From Chrysaora quinquecirrha (lineage: Eukaryota > Cnidaria > Scyphozoa > Semaeostomeae > Pelagiidae): DNA of 64,000 nt. Where the stretch lies: positions 2,057,596 to 2,121,595 of the forward strand of contig JACTAT010000059.1 in the NCBI GenBank assembly GCA_014526335.1, given 5' to 3'. Both the position numbers and the translations under genes were made by a program. Under the pieces are notes generated by a model. The model saw only the letters and a list, made by a program, of their open reading frames with translations, was not told the origin of the DNA and ran no database searches. Below, piece after piece: positions 33,808 through 46,440 of the stretch; position 1 is the first letter of the stretch, and each line of letters opens with the position of its first letter.

Positions 33808-34114
33808 TAGTTGGGTCGAAATCTAAGGTCCCGTGACAACTTTTAGTAGACCTTGTTTTGAAAGTTGATTTTGGTATTTTAAAGTATGCTCTACAAAATG
33901 AGCCTGGGTACATTTTGATTTTCGATGGGCGTTGGCCGGAAATGACGTCATGAAATTGGCACCTGGAAAATCTTTTTTATGGTCATAACTTGAGACAGAC
34001 GAGTCGAATTCATCACAGTAATACACCATTCGACTCCTCGTGAGAAAAGCTTTCGACTGATGTACATTAAATCACATTTTGATGATGTCAGCAAATTGTG
34101 TTATGACGTCACCG
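33808..34114 (+). repeat. left terminal inverted repeat of the nuclease-type transposon
   Basis: 307 bp. It includes CCGGAAATGACGTCATG, two CRE-like TGACGTCA sites and GTTATGACGTCACCG at its inner edge; all are mirrored at 38842-39066. Confidence 0.92.
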
Positions 34115-34228
34115 AAGGTCGATGAAGTCGCAGATAGGAAACTGAAAATACAGTTTGATCAGTATCCCTGGTTTTGATATTACCAAGAACGTTTCAAAAT
34201 CTATCATTGCTATACACCTTGGCTATGA

Positions 34229-37200
34229 TTTATTATTCCAACTGTATCTTTAAAATTTCCATCAATTCGTCAAATCAATAAACTTGCCCCAAGTCATAAG
34301 ATATCAAGGATATTATCATATCAAGTAATTACGGAGATTTCCAAATTTCCGTATGAAATTGATACTCAGCAATTTCTATGTCACCTGTGGTTGAGAAAAT
34401 CTGTTTCAAGAGCATTGTTTGTTGACTACAACAAACTTCTTGATAATTTCAACTATCCGGAATGTGAAAGAACTTCATACATCAAGAAGATTTTAGAAGA
34501 TACCTTTGGTGATGAACTAGGTTTCCACAACAGATTTCAAAAAAATGAAAGCACTATTGTGTATGATAGCAAGAGCGGAGGAACTTACATAGAGGCAGCA
34601 ATAAATTCATGGGGAATCGACAAGGAACTTTTGATGAATAATGTCGCGCGTCACCTACGAGACACGTTCAAAAACCATCCCATGCAAGAATGGCCACCAC
34701 ATTCAGACAGACTCGAAGAAGAAAAGCAGCCTCCAGAAGAACTGAGACGCTTCCTTACATGGTTGCGTAATCCATCCACAAAGGATTTTGCTGATGATTG
34801 TGAAGATCCAATTATTACAGCTTTGAGTGACATTTTGCTGGCATATATTACAAAACAAAGATCTCTCTTTCAGGTAATCAGTCTTTTGTTGTTATTCAGT
34901 TATTTACTTGCAGATAGTTTGCTATGAAAAAGGAAATCTGATGTTTGTATTTATGCCTGTACTTAAAATTGATTCTGTTATTTTACAGATTCAGCTAGCT
35001 GTAACAGTTCACGGACTAACAAGGAACAAGAAGCTAATTATGCTTTTGAAAAAATTTGGCCTCAGCATCTCGTACGATGATGTGCTCAACCTTTACAAGA
35101 CTTGGGCCGTTTATGAGGGAGAGAAGGTAAGTTAATTAGTAGTTACATTGTTCAACTTCCTGTATCACCATAATGCGTTTTGAAGTGAAGTGAAAGTCTG
35201 ACATATTTCATTGAGCTGCGTTGCGATGGTGTGGTAATTTTGGCATTGCTTTCATTCTAGAATCCAGTTTGTCCAGAACAATTGGCGTCAGGAGTTCCTG
35301 GTGTTGCCGCATTTGACAATGATGATTTCAAGGAGGATACCAGAGATGGTAAGAAATCATCCGCTCAGATTTAATCTAAAAATGCAGAGCAACTTGCTGA
35401 AAATACTTAACAGGTCAATTTTGCACCAACTAATTGTAATGAAATAGTTTACGAAATTGATCTGCAAATTAAGGTCTTCAAGGTCAATTCTATTTTTTTC
35501 AGAAAGAGAATTGCTTATGAACATACTTTTTGAAATTCTTGTTTGTTTTCTTTGCTGTAATTTCCTTTCTTCTTCTTAGGAGATGGTACTTCCCACAGGA
35601 CTAACTTCATGTTTGCTCAGCAAGAGTACTTGGAAAACAGCATTGCTCACCAAGGCCTGAAGTTACCAATACCTTCGAAAGAAGCCATTAGGCTGCTTCC
35701 AAAGGGACAACATGCCATATCTGGGTACAAAACAAAAGAGAGGGGCAATCCTCGGCCAGTCGCACAGTTCGATATATCACTGAAAGAAGGTACTATGTGC
35801 CAGAAGTTACGAGGATTTACCCACGCTTTGGTTCGTCTTAGCCCCAATCAGGAAGCTGTGACGCCAGAAGAACAAAAGAATGGTGCCTACTCTGATTTTT
35901 ATGCATCAATCCTTGATCCAATTAGCAAGAGTAAGGCATACTTTCACTTAACATTGCCAAAGCCACCAAACAAGTCAGTTGTAAATGAAGTCATGAAAAG
36001 ATGTGTTAGAGCAGCCGAAGACAAGAAAATGCCATTTATACAGTTAACAGGAGACCAGCCTGTGTATGCACTTACCAAAGAAGTAAAGAGCGAGAAACCA
36101 GAAGAATTCAAACTTGTTCTTCCAATCCTGGGAGGTTTTCATATTCAGATGACTTTCCTTCGCACAATATTTTCAAGATTCAATGGATCAGGCTTGGCAG
36201 CACTCGCTGTAGCATCTGGGATAATTTCAGCGGGCTCAGTTGAGCAAGCACTGAAAGGAAACCACTTTAAGAGAGGCATGCGCATGCACAAGCTTGTGTA
36301 TGAATGCCTTGTGCGGCGTCTCATTCAGAAAGCCATCACAATGTCCCCAAGACTGGAAGAAAAATTTCAAACCTTGCGAGATGCTAACAACGAAAGAGGC
36401 CAGAGAAAGGATGCCCACGATGATATTCTAGCGAATAGCGAATGCAGGGAATTTGTTCACGTTCTCTGTAAACAAATACGATCATCTGAGTCTGAAATGG
36501 CAAAGTATTGGCTCTCGTACCTGGAAATGGTTGAAGCTCTCTTCATGAACTACCATGCACTAAGGTCTCAACAATGGGAAGAGTACCTTTTGTCTCTTCG
36601 CTTGATGCTTCCATGGATGGCAGTGTATGATCGAATAAATTACACTTGATACATGACCTTGTATTGGGCAGATATGATGAGTCTGACAGATGAGCAAAGA
36701 GGGTTCATGAAGAATGGGATGTTCTGTGCATCAATCAGTGGACGTCCCTTCAGCGCATTGCCTTTTGATCAATGGATAGAGATGACCATGAACAAAGGCT
36801 CTAAGATGAAATCTGGTTGGGTTGGGTTTACTAAAAACGAGAGCATGTTGTACACGCACACGAAAACGATAAGCAAGATAGAATCAACACGTCAAGCTCT
36901 CCATGCTGCTGCAAACATCAAAAGAAAGCATTGTAGCCATTCTGAAAACTCTCCAGCAAATTTAAGGCTTGATGAGAAGCATGTACAAGATCTAAGCTGC
37001 TGCATACAAGAGTGGGACTGTGATCCTTTTGACGAGCAACACAAGGTACTTCAATCACTTGAAGATTTCTCGTTGAAGATTTCTCAAGTGCATACAAAGA
37101 GGGCGAAAAACAGGTCCAGTCTTTTTTAAAAGAAAGAGTTTTCTCATCAGAGAGACCAATATTAGACAAAATCAAGAAAAATGGTCGTTGCAACTTCATC

Positions 37201-38712
37201 ACCCAAGAGAAACCAAAAGGCACAGCCTCTTCAAACCAAATGAAAGCAAGTGTCATGGAAAACAAAGCAATGGTTGAATTGGTCATGTTGGCACAGCAGG
37301 CTCAATTAGATCTCACAAGAATCATGCAATATCGCTTGACAGACGTACCATTAGCGCTTTTCAATGTGAACAGTACGCTACGCAAAACTGTCAAGGCAAA
37401 GTTAGTTGATGTGCTCATCCTTGAAGACGTCAAACAAGAAACATTGTCTGACACACAGATAGCTCTTCTCGACATGGGTTTATATTGGCGCTTAGCAACT
37501 CCAACTCAAGAGGACAGAGACAAAGAGGATGGTGAACCTTTCACTTGGGCTGATTATGCTGCAAAGATATTTGGAATAGCGCTATCACGACACAAGCATG
37601 CATCGATATTTCATTTCATAAACGACCGATATGATGTCCCCAATTCGATTAAAGATATGGAGCATCAGAGAAGATCAATGAGTTCAGCGTTCAGTTCTGG
37701 AAGTTGCAACGTTTACATCGAACGCGACCAAGCTGTACCAAAAGCCAAATCCTTCAACAGCTTCTTTGCCAACAAAGGAAATAAACTGCGTCTTCAAGAA
37801 TTTCTTTGGAAAGAGTTCAAGTCATTAGCGTTGGATAAAAATCAAGAGTTTTTCTACACAACGAGGGAGAAATGTGTCAACTTGAAAACCTTAGCTGTGA
37901 GCCCAGAATTGGAATGCCATCATCACGAAGCTGATACAAGGCTGTTCTTTTATGCCTCTAAAGTGCTCGTGCAATACCAAAAACCAATCGTTATCGACAG
38001 TGAAGACACGGATGTTGTTGCAATTGCTGCACAAGCTGCCCATGAGCTTCCTGGCCAAATGCTCTTGTACCGGAAAGGCCATCTGTTTGATTGTCACCAA
38101 ATGTGTTCTCCAGAGCTAGCTTCAGTCCTTGTACAGCTACATGCCTTCACAGGTGCAGATGCAATTAGTGGTTTCTTTGGTCATGGAAATGTTTCAGTGT
38201 TGGAGAATGCGAAGAAGACTCCTGAGTTTGCCAGTTTGATTTCTGATCTTGCATTGCAAGTTGAGCTATGTCCAGACGTTATGGAAAAGTTAACGAAATT
38301 GACCATCAAATGTATCTATCGCGATGTATCAAGCCAATCCCTTGCAGAAGCAAGATCCTCAAAATGGCTTTCAATGAAAAGGAAGAGCACAGAGAGACTT
38401 CCTCCCGATGAAGATTCATTGGCACAACATTGCCGAAGAGCAAATTATCAATGCTACATTTGGAGACATTTTCGCGAAGCAGAGCCTGCTCCATCTCCTT
38501 TATTGCATGGATGGAAGTTCAGTTCAGCAGGGCTGTTAGAACCAGTTATGTCAACATTGCAAGCAATCCCCGATGACGTGATAGCTCTACGAGTTAATCG
38601 TTCCAACGAACAAGATGTTGGAAACATCGACTATGAATCCGAATCAGAGTCTGACTTTCTTTCTGACAGCGACTCAGAGGAAGATGGTACAATTGACATT
38701 TTTGATAACTAA
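34229..38712 (+). CDS. putative transposase with C-terminal FEN1/PIN-like nuclease region
   Basis: Exons: about 34229-34873, 34989-35126, 35261-35348, 35580-38712, with good GT-AG sites and matching phases. The start is uncertain: an in-frame ATG at 34103 lies at the inner edge of the terminal repeat but is separated by TGA codons at 34175 and 34226, which may lie in an intron. Key segments: VHGLTRNKKLIMLLKKFGL; AAFDNDDFKED then GDGTSHRTN; IQLTGDQPVYAL; ILGGFHIQMTFL; SGLAALAVASGIISA; then, in the last third, HHHEADTRLFFYAS, IVIDSEDTDVVAIAA and LHAFTGADAISGFFGHG, whose acidic residues (EADT, D-S-E-D-T-D) look like the metal site of a FEN1/PIN-like nuclease. The C-terminus is acidic (SESESDFLSDSDSEEDG). 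Defects: one TGA at 36647-36649 and one frameshift near 37070; otherwise intact over 4.4 kb. Calling it the transposase is inference. Confidence 0.75.
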
Positions 38713-38841
38713 ATATGGAACCCATTTGATACATTTCACAAACATCTGCTGCAATGATAATTAGTTATTTCTGTTAAGACTGTGACTTCAGCACGTAATA
38801 TGGTTTGGATCTCAGTTATATCAGAACGGTATGCTCATTAT

Positions 38842-40556
38842 CGGTGACGTCATAACACAATTTGCTGACATCATCAAAATGTGATTTAATGTACATCAGT
38901 CGAAAGCTTTTCTCACGAGGAGTCGAATGGTGTATTACTTTGATGAATTCGACTCGTCTGTCTCAAGTTATGACCATAAAAAAGATTTTCCAGGTGCCAA
39001 TTTTATGACGTCATTTCCGGCCAACGCCCATCGAAAATCAAAATGTACCCAGGCTCATTTTGTAGATATATATATATAAACATGTTTACATCGTAGTCGA
39101 TATCATGTTTCTTATTTCCTTTTTCCAATAAAGTCTGTCCTGACAGATTTCCTCAAGTTTATCAAACATGACTTTCTCGTTTGAAGTGTCTATATTTAAA
39201 CGACTATTTATAATGTCTTTCTTTATAACGTTTATCCATGTGGTTTTACTACGCCCAACGTTCTTTTCACATCTTTGAGTGCTTCGGATAATGCAACTCT
39301 TGCAGGAGTATTTGGATTTAGCCTCATGAGGTGTCCTAACCAGCCAAGTCTACGTTTCTTGATTGTAATGCTCCATTTCTCCGTTTTTGTTTGTGCGTAA
39401 ACAGTTTCATTTTTCATTTTTTGAGGCCATTTTACATTTAATAGTGTTCTAAGTAATCTTCTTTGAAAACTGTTTACTTTTTCTTCAAGAGTTTTCGTCA
39501 TAACCCAGAGTTCACTGTTATAGAGGTAGATACTGCTTACATAACTGTCAAAAATACGTGTTTTGGTCTCTTTTGAAATATGCCTGTTTTTGAATATTTT
39601 TTCTAGAGATTTCATAGCACCCAGTGCTAGACACGTCCTTCTTTGAATATCACTTTCAGTGTCTAGCAGGGATCCTAAGCACTTGCATTGCTTCCATTTC
39701 GTTTCGCTAGGTATGTGGTACTCTTCTCGTTTGGTATCATTTTCAAGGAGGTTTCCTTCTTCTAGCATTATTGGGAGTATTCGTTTAACTTGGTTTATTT
39801 TACTTTCGTGCGATCTAATAAATGTTAAGTCATCTGCATATTTGGGGTCTATTTGTATATTTCGGAGATCTCTGTCTATCAACCAATCAAGTTCGGACCA
39901 AAATATTTCTGTTTTGTGATCCTCTCTTGTGGTGTATTTGGGGAAAGGTTGAATGACGTGTGCGAGGTAAAATATAAATAAGAGGGCAGATAAGCAATCT
40001 CCTTGTGCAACACCAATGTTTGTATTTATTTGTTCACCAAATTCTTTTCCTATTTTGACTGAGAGATTTACATCATTTATAAGTAGATACATCATTCGCA
40101 TTTCATTTGACTGTAGTAATGGTTCGAGTTGTTCTAGAAGTTTTTTCCTATTGACAGTGTCAAACGCTTTTGACATGTCTATCATCAATATGATTATATT
40201 GTAATTCTGAGACGTGATAGCTTTTTGTACGATAGTTTTTAGGCAGAAAACCTGCTCTGTTGTGCTCCTACCTTTCTGATAGGCAGCTTGGTCAACTGGT
40301 ATCTTTGGTTTTAGTTTTTCCCATGTCCTTTCTATTACACATATTGCCAAAACCTTTCTGGACATAGATAGTAGGATCACTGGTCTGACATTGTTTTTTC
40401 TTTCCATCCCTTTTTTCGGTGGTTTCTGAAGTGGTGTTAGAATGCCTGTTTTTAGTACTGACAAATGATGTAGAGCATACTTTAAAATACCAAAATCAAC
40501 TTTCAAAACAAGGTCTACTAAAAGTTGTCACGGAACCATAGATTTCGACCCAACTA
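38842..40556 (-). repeat. right terminal inverted repeat, split by a LINE
   Basis: Inner part 38842-39066 and outer part 40469-40556 match the left repeat end to end once the LINE at 39067-40468 is disregarded. Confidence 0.92.
39067..40468 (-). mobile_element. 5'-truncated LINE with intact RT reading frame
   Basis: The minus-strand frame (stop at 39232) has YQKGRSTTEQVFCLKTIV, MIDMSKAFDTVNRKKLLEQL (motif A), GVAQGDCLSALLFIFYLA (motif B), KYADDLTFI (motif C) and a C-terminal tail with KKRRLGWLGHLMRL. It is open for about 410 codons without a stop. The 3' end is a TATATATATA tract. TGTAGA on both sides (39061-39066 and 40469-40474) is a likely 6-bp target duplication. It lies within the right terminal repeat of the nuclease-type transposon, so it is younger. 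The first residues of the open frame come from the terminal repeat, not the LINE. Confidence 0.9.
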
Positions 40557-41720
40557 TATGTTGATAGAATAGATAGATATTGTACTTTACATTTACAACA
40601 TGAACAGACTGTCAAAAATAAACATTAAATACTGATGGGAAACATACCATGTCTTCTTGGGTACAAAAGTTTATTCTTCTCTTAACTTGATTATTGGATG
40701 ACTGGGAGCCACTTGTTAAAGATTGCTCCTGGAAGAAATTGTATTTCAAAAATGAGCTTCTTCATGGATAGGGAAAAGTGGTATCATCTGCTTAAGAATA
40801 ATGGTAAAATTTCATTAAAATATAGATTCAGGAACAATCAAACATATGTAAATTTCTTAAATACATTTTGCTTATCTGCATCCACTTGCAATATATTTCC
40901 AACTTCAAGTTGACTGCTACCATGTACATGTTGTGGGGTCTCATTCGTTGATGAAGGGGGCTGTAAAAAGATTTTGCAAACTCTTTTGACATAATGTATA
41001 TTTTCTTCTGTTGAGATGATGTATAAAACATTTTTCTCTGTTAAGGATGGTTAAGGCATGCTGTTGCTGACTTCCCTTAAAAACTGCATTTCTTGGAATG
41101 TTGTCTTGCAAAATTTAGAAATAAACTGCCTGTCAATTCTAAGTTCATAAAACTTTGCCTTTGGTCTTACTAAGCAAATTCTAATTTTAGTCTTATAGGA
41201 CAGATGCTTCAGCCACTTGTTGCTCTCTGAGCAAGGTTAGATTCTATGAAAGGACAGGTGCAGCTCAAAAATATTTGGTTGAGCATTTTTTACAACAATC
41301 TCAAAATGAAATAAAGCTTCCCACATAGCATGCGCTATTATTGCTGAACAACATTAAATTTTTCAGAATAAGATTGTAAAGTAATTTTTTCTTGCATATC
41401 TATGTCTGGCAGCATTAATAATTCTTTATCTTTAAAAATTACAAAATAGTTTTATTTTCAATAAATACCGTGTTGAATGTGTCTTGGCTGGAGCGATGAA
41501 GTGATCTGTAGCACGCACAACACAGCTCGTTTTCATCGTTTTGACGTCTGAAATCCACATTTCTTCCAAAATTCGTTGACTTTATGAATGGTTTACCACA
41601 ATGAGACATCTTGCCACACTTCCAGCAAACAAGTATGCTCGTATATAGTCTAAGGTTTAATTTACGACTGGGGTATCGGTGGGATTTGATGGACGGTGGG
41701 ATTTGCTGGACTATGGTCAT

Positions 41721-42576
41721 TAAAATGTGCTTTGCTCAGTAAAATGGGCATCAATGAAAACTTGCATAATATCTGCGTGTTCTCCATCTTTTTATCTATC
41801 TTTTGATATATTTTGACTCTTGCAAATGCAATGCAGATATTTATAAAAGATCATAATAAAAAAGTATTCCCGCAACGAAACGAAAATTGCGACGCCGATA
41901 TTGTTGTTGTTAATTTTAGGCCCTGGGATTACATCACCGTACTGAAGTTGAGTTGGCTAAAAAAATCCCAAATTCCAGTCAGTGACAGTTTATCACATTA
42001 TTAAAACCATGGCACTTTTGAATTTATATTGGAACTCCATTTGTGGATGGATGGGGAACCTTTACAAAACTAGGTCAAAAATTTGGCTTTCGGTATTTAC
42101 CGGACACCCTCCGTAACAGAAGAAAATACGCAATTTCTAAATCGTTTACTTGTACCATATTATTGTGTTTCCTTCAATATAAAGTAACAAATTCATTATA
42201 AAACTCAATCAAGCAGATTTGCTGTTTTATTTTCATCCACTCTTATCTGTCCCTTTGCTTTGCCGCGACAACAAAATTTTCTTTCGTCACAATGCGGAGG
42301 TAGAGAAAACAGGTATTTAAGAAAATCGAAATTTTAATATTAACAAAATCAGTAACCTAGAGTAATTTTGAAAAGTTAATTTCATAAACGTATGAAATTC
42401 TAAGAATAATATTCGTGTTTACTACATTAAATTCAAAGATAAAACTCTGTGTCCGGCAAATCCCGCCTTGCCTCAATTTAGGCCAAAAATACGGATTCAA
42501 AAACAAAGGTTACAGGAACCACAAAAATTAACGGAAATTTACAAGCTACCAAGAAAGTAAACAATTATACCCTAAT
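41721..42576. other. no gene recognised; GTCCGGCAAATCCC repeats
   Basis: A motif GTCC(G/A)GCAAATCCC occurs at about 41692 (inverted), 42452 and 42648. Nothing else. Confidence 0.4.
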
Positions 42577-42771
42577 TTAAACGTGCATGTTTTGTTTTCG
42601 ATTTTTTGAGCTCAGCTCTGGGAAAAACAGGCCAATAAACCTTAACCGTCCGGCAAATCCCGCCGATACTCTAGGCCTATGCTTTGGTTTTCCACCATAC
42701 CCGAACTCCATTACAAGTAACAAAAGAACCAAAAACAAAGTTATTCTTGAAAACCTAAATGCCATTTTCAA
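42577..42771 (-). CDS. possible small secreted peptide
   Basis: A 64-codon frame starts ATGAAAATGGC. It shows a basic start, then a hydrophobic stretch ITLFLVLLLLVMEFGYG (about residues 10-26), consistent with a signal peptide, followed by a basic tail KPKHRPRVSAGFAGRL and a stop. No family recognised. Short secreted peptides are common in cnidarians, but a random frame of this length is also possible. Part of it overlaps a repeated GTCCGGCAAATCCC motif, which argues against it. Confidence 0.25.
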   Translation of the reverse strand: MKMAFRFSRITLFLVLLLLVMEFGYGGKPKHRPRVSAGFAGRLRFIGLFFPELSSKNRKQNMHV

Positions 42772-42779
42772 GCAATGAA

Positions 42780-44400
42780 GTTGAAATTACATTCTGGGTT
42801 GATTTTATATAGTAGCTTTTTAAAAAGCTGTTGGAAAACTTCGATATGACTTCTGACTCTGTTTAAAACAAGAACGTAACCAACAACTAGGCTGCCATCT
42901 TTTTTTTGCAAGAAAACAATCCAAAGTCCCATTTTTTAATGAACCAAGCAGAATGAGACAAAACATTGGTCTGTCTCCTTCGTGGTTTTTTAGATAATCA
43001 AGATATCACAATTACCCATTTGGCTGCTTATAATTCCCTTTTTTGAATTAAAATTCATGGTTCATGATTCAGGGCTTTTAGATCAGGCTTCGTTGGTCGT
43101 CAGACCTGCGATGTAAAGCTGCGGCTGAAATGGAATTTTTTAATATTTATTCCACTATATTTTAACTATTTACATTGTTGTCTTAATGTTTCGTTATTCA
43201 ATAATTTTATGACTATCTTTGGATACTTCAAAATCTTAGTACCTCGCAAGGAAAGAACTAAGCAACATAGCACAAAATTCCATTTTATGCCTAACAACAA
43301 ACTGACTTGACAACATTTTTCTCAATGCTCAATATCCCTCGCAAGCTGTTATATAAGTTATATCCCTAACATTCTTGCTTACTTTAATTTTGGTACTTTG
43401 TTTTTGTTTTTGTGAATTCCATGTTTTACGTCAGACTGAAAAATTACATGAGATTAGACCTAAAAACAATGAACGACTTTCAAAACAGTTTCGTCTTTGC
43501 TTGTTATTGCATTTGAGAAATTCATGGTGAGAAACTCATGGTGGTCATTATTTGTCAATGGCGAGCTCCTATAAATTTATTACGCTTATCAATGCATTGG
43601 AGTAGAAAAGCCAATTGTATATGCTAGCAAAAATGTTATACACATCATTCTTCTAGTAATAAAGAGAACTCTCCTTCTCATGCTCTGCCCAGAAGGGAAG
43701 TCTCTGCTTGTATGCTTCAGTGTTCTCCATACATTTTGCATAACATGTAACATCAATTAAATCATGGGAAAACAACCGGCAAATGAAAAAAATTAGCAAT
43801 TTTTATTAAGGCAACCTACCCCCTCATTGAATTCATTCTAACCATTTCACTTCAGCTCAACGATAATAGATAAAAAAAATAACATATATACTTATTTAGT
43901 TCAAAAATAAGAAATCGAAAAAATTTAAATACTGATGCTGATCTACCAGGGAGTGGTTTTGGTTATTGTGAATTATCGTTGCTAAGCAAATGCCTTTTTT
44001 AACGTTTTTTGAATACGGGTAGCAATGACAGCTCTTTGAAATCAAGTGGAATCTCATTCAAATTATTTATACTAGAGTACTAAAAGCCTCTCCTTCTGTA
44101 TTCTAAATTCACTTTTGGGATAGGAGATCACATTATTTCTTACTGCATAAGTTGAGATATTGCATCTTTGCTCAAACATATCCCAAAGGCTTTCAGGGCA
44201 AACTTTATTCATGATTTTATAAAACATAAATGAACCATCAAACTGAATGTGACTCCTGATATTGAAAATATTTTTATGCCAGTTATTTTTTGTGCTTCTT
44301 CAATGACGGTCATTGCCCTGTTTTTCATTTGTTGCAGGACACCTATCTGGGAAGCAAAGAGGCTACCCTGGATAACACTGCTGTATCTTAAATTGTTTTC
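42780..44400. other. no gene recognised
   Basis: A/T-rich, no convincing frame, no clear repeat. Confidence 0.5.
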
Positions 44401-44409
44401 AAAAAGAGC

Positions 44410-45700
44410 ACGTTAGATATCACATAATTTTGAATGAGGGAGAATTTTCTTTAGCTTTTTTATGATAACCCACAGCTAAATTGCCTGGAAGTGATTTAAA
44501 TTGGTCAGTCCAGAGGAGGCCATCATCTGCAACTATTTCCAGAGATTTAGTTTTCATCACACGCTTTATTTCACATTTATTTAGCTCCAGGTATGGGAGA
44601 ACTTCTAATTTTTTGAGCCTAAGTAGGTGCCCCATTAAAATATATTCAGTCTTAGAAAGATTAGGGTTGAAGTTGTTTACCCTACGCAAATCATTGATTT
44701 TTTAGTGCTCTTCTTGAGTCATTGATATAAGTTCCTCTACGTTTCCTGAATTGATTGCTGTGTTCCTATCATCTACGAACATAGTAGTATTTGAGAAAGT
44801 TAAACACCCTTCAGAGTTATAAAAATACACAATAAGTAGCAATGAGCCGAAACAGGATCCAATCCCACACCACTCTATTTCAGTTATTTCAACACTTATT
44901 TGATTAACTGTCAAAGGGCCTCTTCAAATGAAAAAATATCGTCTAGTTTGCCAGTTTTGATATTTTTTAGTCAAATTTTAGTACTATTTATGAACGACGT
45001 AACTGTAGAACATTGTTTCTGAACGGCATTTTGATTTGCTGTAAGTACCCTATTTTCCAAGAAACATTTTACTTGATCCTAGAATAATTTATCAAAAAGT
45101 TCTTGAAAAAACTGTGAGAACAGAAGTAGGCCTGTAATTGTTTGCCTTGTCCCTTTTTCTAGATTTGAAGATTGGAGCTACCCTAGCTATTTTCCAGGTA
45201 TCAGGAAACATGCCATTTTTCGTTGATGAGTTGTAGAAAAGAAGTCAGATGCATATTTGGCAAGAGTCACAGGTATCTTGTGGGGTCCGCTAGCGTTCCT
45301 GCCTTTATGGTTTTGCAGGACAATTAAAAGCTAAGAAAGATTGACTAGATTAAAACTGAAACTCTTTTGTTGCTCTTGTGTTATATATAGAAGAGGATCG
45401 TAGTCCGGTTTGATTTCAATTTTATCTGCAAATTTTGATTCAATCGTAACAAATTGCTAGTTCAGTGCCTCCGCAATCTATTTCTCTCACGTCATTATCT
45501 TACCACTTATGTTGAGACTGGAGATAGAAGTAGCAGAGGTATTTCTATCAAGCACTCGGTTTATCGTTTTCCACATGCTCATTGGGTCATTTTCATTTTC
45601 TTCAATTAAACCGTGATGATATTCTCAATTTTTTTATACCATGGCAAAAGTTGTGGATTCTTTCTAGCAGCTTTTTTCATCCTCTTTTTCGCATTAGTAT
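44410..45700 (-). pseudogene. LINE reverse transcriptase remnant
   Basis: Minus strand, 5' to 3': a stretch with GPHKIPVTLAKYASD near 45300; RT motif B/C region SCFGSLLLIVYFYN and SNTTMFVDDRNTA (44702-44914; catalytic ADD changed to VDD); thumb NLSKTEYILMGHLLRL and EIKRVMKTKSLEIVADDGLL (44420-44689). The motif order matches Jockey/CR1-like LINEs. It is heavily decayed. Confidence 0.75.
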
Positions 45701-45974
45701 TCTTACTGCCAACTAAGCAATGGAACATATTCATTGCTTACATTTTTAACCTTTATTGGTTCATGCAAATTTACTAGCAACTTTAAAATATCCAGAAATG
45801 TTTGGACCATTTCATAGGAGTCAATGGCCAATGGGCAACCAGTGACAGACACCAATAACAAAGAACCTCCCATCCCTTTCCCTCTAAATCAATATGAAAA
45901 CCCCCAATGCAGATCAGGGGCATATTTATACTTAAAATATTGGGGGTGTGTCAATAAATTTTGCCCGAATTTTC

Positions 45975-46440
45975 TCATTTACCATTAAAGTTCTCGGACA
46001 TCAACCTTTTCTTTGCCTTGTTTCTTGACTCATTATCAAGGCTATCTGATGAAGAAATTTCTTCCAAAGCCGTCATTACTTCTCTAATCGATATCCAGAA
46101 TGCTTTTACCAACTCTGGTTGAGCACTCCCATGTGTTTTGAACAATTTCTCAGCTGCATTGCACAAGCAACAACTTCCAATTTTTAGAGAGAATTTCCTG
46201 CTGCTTAGTGCTTGCCAAGAAAAAGACATAGACACTCTCAAGGTTGCTGTGCATTTTCGAGATAAGAATGCTTGCCTTTGAGGCGTGTTCAGTGACCAGG
46301 TTTATCCCATTTGGCAACATGGAATATAAAAAATCTTCCATTCCAGTAATTCTGACCATCTGTTGAGCTCCCCTTTATTTACCAGACATGGTAGAAGCAC
46401 TGTCATATGTCTGGAATTCATAAAATGGCCAATGGCCCGA
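45975..46440 (-). pseudogene. hAT transposase fragment (DUF4371-like)
   Basis: Two overlapping minus-strand frames read QTYDSASTMSGK, GINLVTEHASKAS, ESVYVFFLASTKQQEI and, after a frameshift near 46200, ELVKAFWISIREVMTALEEI. These correspond to the 'YDGAS.MSG ... H..NLV... FF..S.KR' part of ZMYM1-like hAT proteins. It is not the same family as the two hAT copies at 1-958 and 28215-31340. Confidence 0.6.

Larger units (their letters stand above)
33808..40556 (+). mobile_element. 6.7-kb TIR transposon with nuclease-domain gene (Academ-like)
   Basis: It starts TAGTTGGGTCGAAATCTA and ends TAGATTTCGACCCAACTA. TAT occurs on both sides (33805-33807 and 40557-40559), a 3-bp duplication; a TA duplication with ends shifted by two bases is the alternative. 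Left terminal repeat 33808-34114; right repeat 38842-39066 plus 40469-40556, interrupted by a LINE. The repeats are about 95% alike by eye. The single gene (34229-38712) encodes a large protein with a FEN1/PIN-like nuclease region. Academ transposons are described as coding for an XPG-type nuclease and making 3-4-bp duplications, so Academ is the best guess. It lies in an intron of the DUF6589-like gene, in the opposite orientation. Confidence 0.8.
27095..41720 (-). pseudogene. DUF6589-like gene, broken and carrying two transposons
   Basis: Exons or pieces, 5' to 3' on the minus strand: 41439-41720 (CWKCGKMSHC, LCCACYRSLHR), 40867-40966, 40650-40731, 33707-33793, 33440-33620, about 32400-33200, 31350-32330 and 27341-28015; a further piece at 27095-27310 contains VYLFDSFAHGH. 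The core has VHTPRRPKTQT, PEYIIGMDSMHRLLRFYACV, CVLLPGDHPAQFFLRQLVY, SIGPLHISLNAQENVM, IFEIVYGGWAKIRNTV and IDEYRVENTHSIIRG, in the order I remember from DUF6589 proteins of cnidarians and glomeromycete fungi. Function is unknown. A later segment is cysteine-rich (KHCRMCTHAMNLHVC). It is broken by an 11-bp insertion near 32750, a 1-bp shift near 32400 and a TAA near 31846. A hAT element (28215-31340) lies in coding sequence or close to it, and a 6.7-kb transposon (33808-40556) in an intron. Confidence 0.65.
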
